Shown piece after piece: positions 1 to 10,691 of a DNA stretch of 64,000 bases. This stretch comes from Botrytis cinerea B05.10 (taxonomy: Eukaryota > Ascomycota > Leotiomycetes > Helotiales > Sclerotiniaceae), in NCBI RefSeq assembly GCF_000143535.2, contig NC_037311.1, positions 2,666,001 to 2,730,000 of the forward strand, in the 5' to 3' direction. Position 1 is the first letter of the stretch; each line of letters starts with the position of its first letter. The notes under the pieces are model-generated. The model made no database searches. It saw nothing but the letters and a program-made list of their open reading frames with translations, and was not told where the DNA came from. Both the position numbers and the translations under genes were made by a program.

Positions 1-1320
1 TAAAAGCTCAGAGAAACAAACAAGCACTCCTCAAAACAGCAAAATGATAGTTTTGCTCACACCTTTCAAGTACTGACTTTTTCTTTCTGGTTTCTTTTCT
101 TGTTCGTTCAAGTTTGTGATCTCGGGTTCTAGAAAGATTGTTCTTAGTGTAATATCTGTATGTTCTTTTCTTATATACACTTAAATAAACATTTGAATGG
201 GATTTGTCACATCGCGAGATCTTTCCCCAAATCCTCAAAAAGTAAATTCAACAATTTCTATATAAGTGAATAATGAAATATGGAGGAAGAAAAGAGCCAC
301 AAACACCAACCCCAATACCGAAGTAAAGAATTAAAAAAAACTAAACAAATTCACCTCACAACACCTATAACAACCATGTAAATCCCATACAAGCTCCATC
401 CCAAATCAGATATAAATGAATGTTCGAAGTATAGGAGCTATAGGACTTGTATTATAAGAAGTGAATGAAGATGAGGTAAAGCAAAGCGAGGTATATAACA
501 TCATTGTATATGTATATAACTAACTATGCTAGTAATTACCTACATATCCGGTATCTAATATGTAAAACAAAATAAATAAATAAATAATCGCAACCATACT
601 ACTAACACATCCGTCTATCAAATATATTTGATAAGGGATAGAGTGTGTAGAATAGCGGTCTATGAAACAAAACACCTTTCGAATCCAAGCTCACTCTTAT
701 CATCACATTCAAAAGTTACATCAACTCATAATCCACAATTCAAAGGAATCCAAGTCGAATATCTATTGATCACTAGTCATCTATCTATCCACCGCAAAAT
801 AATCAGATCCCCCATTGACCCTCCAAAACTTCCTGAGTACATCATGTTCCTATCCACCCCACACTCGTATTCATTCCCCTTTCCAAGTCACCAAAAATCT
901 CCTCATATTTATCTACCTCAAATAATCTCTTAGGATCTCAAGATTTCAACCTAAGCTCTCACTCCACCCAAACCAAAGAAATAAATCCACGAGTCCCTCG
1001 CCTCGCCTTCAAATAATAAAATCAACTAGACCCCAAAACCCGATCATTCTCCCCATCCTCTATAAGTCTCTTCTCCTCTCTCCTCCTTCCCAAGTCCCCC
1101 ACAAAAATAATAAACACACCTAAACAAACAACCCCCCCCCCCTAACCCCTCAACCATCCCTCATCCCTCGCAGATGCATTCTTCAAAAAACATTCCCATT
1201 CAATAAATAATCATAGACAATCACTGAACCTAATCTCTTCAACAACTTTGTAATTATTACAACTTCACTTTTCACTCTCCAAAGCCCCTTTTTCTCTATT
1301 ACATACATTCAAACAAACAT
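1..1320. other. AT-rich intergenic sequence at the left edge
   Basis: No reading frame here looks like a real protein; the short open frames are low-complexity and lack recognisable motifs. The stretch contains a pyrimidine-rich tract (about 1020-1160) with a run of twelve or more C. It may be the untranslated flank of a gene lying outside the window. Confidence 0.5.
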
Positions 1321-2491
1321 TGTACGCGGAAAGCATATGACTCATATGCTACGTGACAAGGACATTTAGTATATATATTTCCTCATTCTATTTCAACCCT
1401 ATATTGTATATTATATCCCAAATATATCCTTACACCTTATTATCACTATATAATAATTCACTTTCAATTCCTATATATAGCTATTAGATTAATTATATTA
1501 GATTTAATAACAATATATAGCTTAAAAAGCTATAATACAGAATCTTCCTAATTGAAAATATATAGAGTTTTTATAAACAAGCTAGCCCAATCGGATTATA
1601 GCTTAAGTCAACCACCCTACTTTCTGGCCACCCCTGTTTTGGGCCACCCTTTTACACCAAAAATCGCTTTTTTGGCCTATTAATATCTCTATCAAAACAC
1701 AATATAATTTAATAAGATTTTATATGAGTATAATTTGAATTGTTTTAGATTCAATTACGAATTTTCAGAATTTTGCGATTTTTCTGGATGGAGAGCTGAA
1801 GCTTCAAAATATCGATTTTTCAATTTGTATGTAAATCACATACAAATTCAAAATTCCATTTAAAACTCTTATAACTTTTTAATAAAAATTCATAAAAATA
1901 AACTGAAAATTTTTATTATATTAATAGATTATAATCAATGGAATAGCTTCAGAAATATATTGAAATTTCTATTAAATAAATATATATAGGGGTACTTTCG
2001 AAATTACAGGGATTAATAATCCCTGCAAAAGATTTATATCTATAACTGTTAGTTTTTTGTATATTTTTTTTGAACTTCTATATAGATATAAGATTAAAAC
2101 TACTAAAAAAATGAACAGTTTATTTTTCCTTATTTTTGTTGTAGTTTTACTAGAGTTCTAATTGAAATTTTGAATTTGTATGTGATTTATATACAAATTG
2201 AAAAATCGATATTTTGAAGCTTCAGCTCTCCATCCAGAAAAATCCTAAAATTCTAAAAATCTAGTATATTACTAATATCGATATATAGATTCATCATATT
2301 AAATTTTGTATAATAATATTAAATTTTGAGTGAGATATTGATAGGCCAAAAAAGCGATTTTTGGTGTAAAAGGGTGGCCCACAACAGGGGTGGCCAGAAA
2401 ATAAGGTGGTTGACTTAATTGAATACTAGCAAAAGCGCCTATCTTAATCCCTCCGACAGGACCAACTAGTCACGCGATCGACACCGTGACA
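1321..2491 (-). repeat. Possible degenerate solo LTR interrupted by a MITE
   Basis: Read on the minus strand, the segment starts TGTCACGGTG (at 2491) and ends CGCGTACA (at 1321). It therefore has the TG...CA ends usual for LTRs of fungal Gypsy/Copia elements. If the 810-bp MITE at 1606-2415 plus one TA is removed, about 360 bp remain, a normal LTR length. The interior is very AT-rich. A perfect 19-bp palindrome centred on 1341 lies just inside one end. Against the idea, the 5-bp flanks (aacat and tattc) do not match, so no target-site duplication is visible, and no internal retrotransposon coding sequence adjoins. Confidence 0.3.
1606..2415. mobile_element. Foldback MITE with Fot1/pogo-type terminal repeats
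   Basis: The left end begins AGTCAACCACC and the right end is its reverse complement; both are bordered by TA (1604-1605 and 2416-2417). The outer ~85 bp of the two ends match as an inverted repeat with only a few differences, several of them C/T. A second inverted block (about 1760-1865 against 2155-2260) continues the symmetry, so most of the 810 bp can fold on itself. AGTCAA... ends and a TA target duplication are typical of Fot1/pogo (Tc1-mariner superfamily) elements of ascomycetes. There is no transposase frame, so it would be non-autonomous. Confidence 0.85.
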
Positions 2492-2950
2492 TATTCTTAG
2501 AAACAATTGTTTACTTTCTAATTTATAGACCTTATTAAACAAAATAATTTTTTACTCTTTATGAATTCGATTAAAAATCAATTAGTGCTTGCATTAATCA
2601 TTTTATTATATATTGGAGCTCTCTAAAATTAGCACTACTAAACGATATATAGAAAGATCAGTTCATAAATCTTTTCCGAAATTAAGTAGAACTTAATCAA
2701 ATTTAACGGTTTTGCTAGACGGCGTAGATATGAATCAATGAAAACCATGAATGCTCCTACTACTACTTATATACAAATTCATCACATGCTGGTATCAACA
2801 ATCCTTTCTTTCCAAAACCTCCGGTGTTTACAATCCCCAGCTTTCGTACTTCTATTGATACATAAGATACTCTCCCAACTCACCCTGAACAATAGCCGAA
2901 TAAGGACCATCTATATTATGCCACGTACACACATAGGCTTAAATATAACT
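2492..2950. other. Intergenic, no gene seen
   Basis: AT-rich sequence between the repeat cluster and the stop codon of the mannanase gene. The one open frame (2738-2959) has no coding character and overlaps the 3' end of the mannanase on the other strand. Confidence 0.5.
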
Positions 2951-4523
2951 CTAGTTTGACTTCCAGTTACCTAGATCCGAAAGGTTGATAACTGAAGGAT
3001 CGTTAAAGACTTTCTTCTTAAAGTCGAGACTGTTAAATTCGTCCGTATTAATGTACGCCCCATTCCATGTCACAAAATAGCTCCAGTCCGCATGATATAG
3101 CTCTAGTTGATCAGGATCGGGGATATTGCCCACTTCAGGAAGCGTAACCATCTTTTTATCCTTGCCCAAAGCAATCAATGCCTGGTATTGAACGCTTACG
3201 GCGCCGTGGTCGCCAGCAGGTGGATACGAGTCGTAGCCAAGAATATCAACTATGTCATCGCCGGGGTACCAGGCTGTAGCTACAGAATTCCAGACCCAGA
3301 TCAGGTTGCGTAGCTGGTGGTGATTGACGAACCGGTCAAACATGAGCCGGTAGAGAGCCACACAGGCTTCCGGCCCCTGGGCGCCCCACCAGAACCAGCC
3401 ACCCTCGGCTTCGTGAAGAGGCCGCCAGAGAACGGGAACGTCGGCTGCTTGGAGGCGGAGGAGTAGAGCCGCGATAGTGTCCAAATCCCTGATCAGGAGG
3501 GCGTAGTCCTCACTCGACGGGTTGGCAAGAACGGTCGTCAGATTGAACGTTGTGGCAGCGGTGTAGAAGCCTGAATACCATGGCTCGGCCGCGCTGTCTA
3601 TGAGATGCCTAGTGACATTAGGGAGTTTACGGTTGGGCCAGCGGGAGACTCACGATGGGGCATTCCAATGCCATTGAAATGCGACAATTCCATTTCTGTT
3701 GGAGAATGCAATTCCATCTTCAACCTCGTGACTGGATGTGCCATGCTCCTAAGTACACATATTAGTGGCTTCGCCAGAAATCATATTGGAAATGAGATAT
3801 ACCACACGACTTGGACTATAATCCATGAAGTCCAGACCAATAATCGCTGGTGTCTTTCCCACATTTTCTTCCAACCATGCGATCTCAGCGGCCTCTGATT
3901 GGCCAGAAAAGATCGAACCGTTACCATAATTGGAAAGAAGCTTATTGAACAAAGCTTGGGTGATAGGGAGAGGGTTCGGTGTGGACAACTTGCTTGTGAC
4001 TTGGTGCTTTGCAGGTGCAGCCGAAGGAGAAATGTACACGGCGTCGATAAAATACCAGCCCCTAAAAAGTTAGCTCAACGATACCAAAACATTGCTTATA
4101 CAACGCGAGAAAGACCAACCAGTTACTGGTGAATGTGATCGTGTTGGTACCAGCGTTCAAAAGTACTTGACCAGCCGTTGCATTGGCCCACGGACTTTCT
4201 TCAGATGTTGCTGCAAGTACGATTCCAGACCCTCCCGAATCATTGAGTGACATCGTAGTCTGCTTTTCGCCAGAGGTAGAAGCATACTGAATGACCACAT
4301 CGTACAAAGCCTGCTTGGCACTCTGAAAGGTAATCGTAACGCTATCTGTTGCAGCATCGAATCCCTGGACAAATCCAGAACCGGAGAAGCCTCCTGGGTT
4401 ATCCCCAATCGTGACTCCATTGAGGATACCAGTCTCAGCTTCAACTTTCGCACCGTTCGTGACATCGACGACAGCAGCTGCTGAAGCCAGTGATCCTAAA
4501 GCAAGAAGGGGAAAGGGTCGCAT
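2951..4523 (-). CDS. Secreted CBM35-GH26 endo-beta-1,4-mannanase
   Basis: Proposed exons, minus strand: 4523-4120, 4061-3803, 3748-3654, 3608-2951, giving 471 aa. A signal peptide (MRPFPLLALGSLASAAA) is followed by a CBM35-like module (to about residue 150, with the typical SNWGWYFIDAVYI strand) and a GH26 catalytic domain. Family landmarks are HWNAP before the third intron, WRPLHEAEGGWFWWG with predicted acid/base Glu319, and TLPEVGNIPDPD with predicted nucleophile Glu411. GH26 enzymes hydrolyse beta-1,4-mannan and glucomannan of plant cell walls outside the cell; an N-terminal CBM35 joined to GH26 is known from Podospora anserina Man26A. Introns of 58, 54 and 45 nt are all GT...AG. The 45-nt intron is short, and its 3' site was chosen because it restores HLIDSAAEPWYSGFY in frame. 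The gene looks intact although it sits between repeats. Confidence 0.92.
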
Positions 4524-5819
4524 GGTAAATGAATGAATAAGTTCTCAAAGCTCTTCGAACACCTAGCTGCTCTTTGAATATGTGAAGGACAGCACTGGCG
4601 ACCTTCCTCTTTAAATATGACTCGTAGAGATTCGTAGAGGAGCAATAGGAATTGCGGAATACGGACAGAAATCAATTCTGTATACCTGATACATCTCGAC
4701 CTGCTAATGAGAACCCTTATATTTCAATTAATATAAAATTTTCCAGTCCTGTAAATACTAAGACGGCAGACGGCCCTGAATTTTAGGCAAATTATAAGGC
4801 GTGGATCCCTTCAAGTTAGCGATAGCCAGTAATAACGGAATGGGGAGGCCATGATATAAAGACTTCTGGTCCTCGTGACATGCTTTACCGGAGCATGCTA
4901 CCATTAGAAGATAAAATCGACGCAAATGATCAAAATATAAGAACTTATAGAAAATAGACTTTGTTTCAGGGAAAGAAGAGGTCCAATCAAAGGAACCGAA
5001 GTGGAAATGCGGGGTAGTAAAAAACACAGCAGATGATCGTAAACCTTGCAAGTTGAAGTCGAATAGCCTATATGAATCGGTACAGAGCAGCGAACTGCCA
5101 TTCGTAAATGCTTTGGATTCCATCCTAGGTTAGGATGATTGTCCCTGCGGCGGAGGGATAGTCCTTGTACTCCGAGATCCTAGCAAATAGAGTGTCATGT
5201 AGCACCCTTGGACGGGACAAGCTTCCAGAAGCGACTAGATTAGACAGCCCCACTTGCTTCGGAGAACAATCCGCCGGAAAATAATACCTAAGAAATTTAC
5301 CGACATTTAGCTGCTGACGACCACTAAGAAAGAATCTATTGAGAACATATACGATCTTTCCCAATATTGACCATCGAGTTATCTATCGTTGTTTTCAAGA
5401 TAAACCTTATCTTAAGGACAGCCGAGATATGTCGAACAGATTTTCACTCTTTGTTTCCGTCTTAGATAGATAAAAGATTTGTTTCGTCTGAAGAGCCTCC
5501 AGTTTTGCCAAGATATTATTCCCTACAAGTCAAAAAGTTTAAGTTCCTTAAGTCTAAATTGTAAATGAGATTATTTGCTTTATCCTATATTACTTTATAT
5601 GAAAAATGATCTGCTACATTTTAAGAGCCACCCCTTGGCGAATCCTCAATACAGCGCGCATTTTGAAGTGAGACATCGTTCGATATTTCAGGTTCAATGG
5701 GGAACCGGAGTTTCACAATTAGTAGATGCAGAACTGACTCTTGCATTCCGAACGCAGCCTTCGAAGTTTCGACAAGTCTATATATAATCGCACAATACTC
5801 ATAACTCTCCCCTTGACGG
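4524..5819. other. Intergenic; weak unrecognised minus-strand frames
   Basis: This includes the presumed promoter of the mannanase (4524 onward). Two minus-strand frames (5364-5125 and 5123-4758) are open for 79 and 121 codons but resemble no family I know and are not joined by a credible intron. They could be remnants of a decayed gene. Confidence 0.4.
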
Positions 5820-8050
5820 AAGAATGAATATCTTTAATATATAGACAGCTTTACTACTTCGAAATTAATCACTATACTTCTCATACTTCTATTGTTCTTT
5901 TTTTCTTAATAATCTACTATTATAATATATATTCGATTTATTTTTAAGTCTAAATAAGACTTAGTATTACAAAAACTGCCTCTAGAATCATATAAAAGTA
6001 TCTAGAGATCTTTCAAAATAATTTAAAGTAAATTTCAAATAGAAATTCAAGAAGATTATAATTGATTACAATTCTCATAACTGTAATAATAAAACTAAAA
6101 ATTATTTTTAAATACAAAACTTTATATTATAATAAAACCTATTCCCTTATATAAATCTTCATTTCATTTGAATAATTGAAATAATCAATTGCTTTTAAAA
6201 CATTATTATTTCTAAACTATTCATTACGAAATACTAATTTCATAACTTTTAATAACGTAGTTTATCAGCGAACAGATCATATCACCAAGCGAATCATTTG
6301 AAAATACATCAAAATTAATTATTTTTAAATATTCTTATTTTAATAACTAATCATTATTTTTGAAAAATAAAAAGATTAAAAATAATATTAAAACTGAGTC
6401 TTCTTAGAAATCTAACTTTTATATATATATTTCTATTGTATTCTAGAAAAAATAGAAATTGTTACAATTTTCATTACAAAAAAGTTGTTTTTATAATAAC
6501 TATTATAATAATTTGATTTTTTTAATAAATAATTAGATTTTTATAATATTTATATAATTAAATCTCAATATTTTCAGCTTTCTTTAAATTATATTATTAT
6601 ATAAAGAAAGTGTATGATTATATATAGACGAATTTTGTATGTGAATTGAGTGATCCGCTCAATGATATAATCTGCTCACTGATAAACTATGTTATTCTAA
6701 TTTATTCTTTTATTCTAAAACTAATTTTTTAGAATATTATTAATTTTAATGAAGCCTTTTTGTTTATTGTATTTTGTATTTCCTAGGATCTATTATTCTA
6801 GAAATTATATCCTATATTTTTTATTGTTTATAATATTGTTTTTATAAATAAAAATAATAATATAATATAATATTGATATCTTTTAATTTATATATGTATA
6901 TTCAAATAAGAATAAAGTAATTTTCATTATGAATTCGAATTATAATTTAATAATGAAAGATTGAAAGCTATATAGATCGATTAGATAAGATCGATAAGAT
7001 AATAGTTAATCACCTAATCGTCATTTCGAAAGAATGAAAGGAATAATAGATTCTTTATTTAAAGAATGACCGGATTAGGAAAAGGATTTTAAATAAAGAA
7101 AGCTGATTCTAAGCGAATAAGCATAAAAAGGGATCTAATCCCTCAAATTGTAAAAAAAGAAAGTTAATCTCATATAATTTTTCAATCAAAATCACGTGTC
7201 ACACTACTTATATATTTTTTTAGTCATTCGCCCGAGCATGCTTCCATATTATATATATATAATTATATATATATATAATCACCCTTCATATGCTTTCGAC
7301 CTACGACATTTTTAAAGTATTTTATAATTAATATTATATATATATCTAAGACTTTTTTGAATATCTAATATTCCTTAATATATTATAATTAAATTATTGA
7401 GGTTTATAGTATCATTATAGTCTATATATTAGTGATTCTACAGCCTATTACTAATCCGTTGTAATATATACTTAGTAGTAAGATAATCTAAACAGACTAG
7501 ATTAAATAAACTATAAACAGATATATTAGTCCCCTTCGTAGGGACCATGAGGGGACTAAGATGTATATACGCATAGTAATATAGTTAATAGAGGTCTCTC
7601 TTACTCAATCTTTCGATAGGTTCTATATATTATTTTATTTGACATAAATAAGAGAAATCAGATTCAGAAAAAGATCATTCTCATATTATAATATAATAAT
7701 AGATTATAGGATTGTCGAACTTCAATAAATACATAGATACTATAAATTACTCTAAAGTATGAGTATTATTGTAGAAGTTAATAAAGCTTTTTATTAATAT
7801 ATATAGTTTATATAATTGAATATTGGAAATAGTATATATAGTGTATATATGATATATATATGTTATTATAAAACTTTATTTTCGAGCTCTCTAGATATAT
7901 AGACTTAACTGTATATTCAATATATTATACTATATGTATAACTTACTATCTATTTCTAACAAATATATTCAAGTGTAATATTAAGATTCCCTTGAAGTTT
8001 ATATCCCTAATAACTAGCACTTCGACCCAATGCTCAAAATACCTCACCAA
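5820..8050. repeat. Extremely AT-rich island, probably RIP-degraded repeat
   Basis: Over 2.2 kb of sequence is dominated by A/T, with TA-dinucleotide runs (for example 7245-7280) and no open frame of note. Such islands in filamentous ascomycetes are usually old transposons mutated C-to-T by repeat-induced point mutation. A short inverted repeat, TTAGTCCCC/GGGGACTAA (7526-7559), and a less AT-rich patch around 7195-7240 may be relics of element ends. I cannot name the parent element. Confidence 0.6.
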
Positions 8051-8072
8051 ATCTCCTCAGATATTGTTATAA

Positions 8073-9235
8073 CTATTTTCCAACAATGATTGTGTCTTTT
8101 AAGCGGGAGATCCTTTCCCCCACAGGTATAAATCGAGCTTTTGTGCCTGACTGACCGAGAGTGACCTTGCGAGACTTGCCATCATTTTTTCCATCATCAT
8201 TATTGTCGTCCTCAAATCAAATTTCTGAGTAACGGCAGTAGTACTCCATGTATGTATGTTAACCTAGAGACAATAGTACGTGGTGGCTTTATACCGATCG
8301 TGCCTTCAACTGCGGCTGCGCTTACCGTTTGGAGGTTGAAAATTGCTATGTTTTCGGTATCCCATTGATCTGCGGGAACAAAGTCTTCCACAATTATCTG
8401 CTCAATGAATACATCATGAGTTCCATCATTACGCTTTACAGTTCTCTTACCAGTATCCTCCGCCGCTGCAACTTCTTGAAGATGTCTTTGTTCCCCTGGC
8501 ACTTGCTCCATATATTGTCGAGATGCATTGGAGTTAAGACCTGGTACCCTAAACCTCGAACACACATCCGAGTCCTGAATAATGAACATTTTAGCTTGAT
8601 CAAACCACCAATATAGGATTGAAATATATGAGATTGTTACGTGCTAATCCGAGATTGTATAACTCGAGTGTACTATCTTTATGTATATTAGCAATCTATC
8701 CCAGGGATCTGTAAATGAACTTCTTACCAAAAGATACACGTTTGCCATCGATAATGATGCGTTGTTCAGAAAAAGGAATTCCCGTAAGGTTTTCATTATT
8801 TTTGTATAGAGTTTTGACGGTACAATTGATAGGTAGAGTAAGGGAGATGGTCTTGCCTGATGTTGTTTGCGCATGAATGACCATACGCTTCAAGTTGTCG
8901 AGTTTTCGAGGCATAATCTCGATCCGCATTTCATGGACCTCGTCTTCACTAGTGACATGACACTTTGCACAATAGCGACGACCACGTGGCATATCAACAA
9001 ACTGAGTGACTTTTCCATCCTTTGCAACTCCATCCAAATATTGTTAACCGCCAGCTCCCGTAAGAACATAGTCCTGGATAGGTTTACCTTCGTAAAGAAG
9101 TGCCATACAACCTAGATTTCCTGCTATGGATTCAGATTCAGGATCCCCGATAAGAGCATTGATGCCATTAAAGCCGACTTTTACTGCGAACGGTCTTTTG
9201 AGTAACAAACATCTTTTTCTATTTCTAATAAATAT
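8073..9235 (-). pseudogene. Pseudogene of fungal ubiquitin-domain protein family
   Basis: Minus-strand blocks reconstruct a recognisable fungal protein: KVGFNGINALIGDPESES, then QDYVLTGAGG, stop, QYLDGVAKDGKVTQFVDM, then a ubiquitin-like domain (GKTISLTLPINCTVKT, IPFSEQRIIIDGKRV, LELYNLGLARNNL), then HDVFIEQIIVEDF, WDTENIAIFNLQ and a KVTLGQSGTKARFIPVGE tail ending at 8073. I recall large ascomycete families with this order (VGG.NAI.GEP, QDYIVVP.Q.WLDGIA, ubiquitin fold, Q.IV.D...WD). Their function is not established. Defects: an in-frame TAA at about 9043-9045 inside the most conserved block, no ATG in frame upstream of the first block, and unclear splice sites between the ubiquitin part and the tail. 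It lies between two AT-rich tracts, which suggests decay. Confidence 0.6.
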
Positions 9236-9676
9236 GATAATTCATTACTAGAACACCGTAAAAAAAATTAATGATAAAAAGAAAAAAAAAGAAGATAAAG
9301 AATCAAAAAGTCAGACTGTTATCATAGCTGTAGCTATAAATAAGAATAAAGAAATAAATATTTGATTAGCTCAATTCTATTTCTCTTAAATTACGAACTA
9401 CAAACTACAAACTATAAAATCTCTTATATAAATCAAATAAAGATAAAACTTAATAGATATATTACACACTCAAGTCATCTATTCTCTACTTATTTATTAT
9501 TATATTTAACCCCCCCCCTCCGTCCTTCAAGAAAATAAATATACTAATACTTCACAGATACTCGCTTTTCATATATACTAGATATTAGATATCAAATAAC
9601 TAAATAATTAAACAACTAAATGTACAATTATATTATAACACACAGATATATATATACAAATACAACAAATGATATA

Positions 9677-9864
9677 CGACAAATTACTCTCATGCTCCTT
9701 AGATTCTATATATGAAGAAGAAGAGAAAAATTATATAACAATAAATTATATCAAAATCCTATAGAATCTATTTTCCTATTGCCTATTATAAAATCTATTT
9801 CTATATATATAGAATAATGAGATAGATTCTATTGTAGAGTCTAAACCACATGAGAGTAATTTGC
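9677..9864. mobile_element. 188-bp MITE flanked by an 11-bp direct repeat
   Basis: The 11-mer CAAATGATATA occurs at 9666-9676 and again at 9865-9875. Just inside are inverted ends: CAAATTACTCTCATG (9680-9694) and its exact reverse complement (9849-9863). Weaker inverted similarity continues inward (TTAGATTCTA against TTTAGACTCTA). Terminal inverted repeats plus a 9-11 bp target duplication are what Mutator-like (MULE) miniature elements leave. The interior is AT-rich and non-coding. The superfamily call is inference from the duplication length only. Confidence 0.7.
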
Positions 9865-9878
9865 CAAATGATATAATA

Positions 9879-9960
9879 TCCCTCTCTCTTTTCCTCATCA
9901 TCCTCATCCTCATCCTCTCTCTTTTCCTCATCATCCTCATCCCCTCTTTCCCTCATCATC
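9879..9960. repeat. CT-rich imperfect tandem duplication
   Basis: A unit of about 34 bp beginning CTCTCTCTTTTCCTCATCAT is repeated twice and followed by further TCATCATC sequence. It is low-complexity with no coding meaning. Confidence 0.7.
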
Positions 9961-10691
9961 ACTCAATTCCCAAAACTAATTTTCATTTCACATAATCAAA
10001 GCGCTCCTTTCTCTCTGATATATAAATTGTATAAATACAACAAAGAGATATTATGAACTGGAAAGATCTAGTTCCCCCAGTCGAAGTAGAGGGAAACCTC
10101 CCTGACCCCTCCCATCTTCCCCCAGAGTACAAGTTGAACAATCAAGCAAGCAAAGAACCAAACGAAAAAGCAATTCAAAATCATGAAAAGATGGGTATCA
10201 AATAATAAGACATCAAATACCTCAATACCAAGTAGTAAGCGAACAAATTTTCTCCCCAGATACGTAATACAAATATCAAAACTTTCATCATCACAATACC
10301 CATCACCCTTTTACAAAATCAAAATCAAAATCAAAACACGATATCGAAAATGATGATAACAATAAATATTCCGCGTGCAATTGTTATTACTTAGCACTAC
10401 CTTGTGCGTCCTACCCACCCAGACCCCCTCATCACCTCATCAACCTATCCCCATCCTCATTCCTTATTCTCATAACTAAATAAAACAATAAAACAAAACT
10501 AAAACAAAAAATAAATCACATATAAACAACGCCTAAAAGAATGGGTAGATGAACAACCCTTTATCCAACCCAAAGATGACCTAAATCCTACACCTATCCA
10601 AACCATCCTATTTTGTCCGATCCCAAAATTCCACGCCCTCTATTGTACAGTTCCAATCCAAAGAAGTTTGAAGAAATGCCCCAAAATTCAC

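Larger units (their letters stand above)
9236..10691. other. AT-rich intergenic sequence 3' of the SWI5-like gene
   Basis: No gene is seen. The left half is AT-rich, and it contains the miniature element at 9677-9864 and a CT-rich tandem duplication (9879-9960). The right part is likely 3' untranslated sequence of the zinc-finger gene on the minus strand. Confidence 0.5.

Noticed and set aside
5125..5364. 79-codon minus-strand frame (MGKIVYVLNRFFLSG...)
   Set aside because: No recognisable family, no intron linking it to neighbouring frames, and it lies in AT-rich repeat-flanking DNA.
7526..7559. TTAGTCCCC/GGGGACTAA inverted repeat as ends of a small element
   Set aside because: Too short and lacking flanking duplications; could be an LTR relic or chance.
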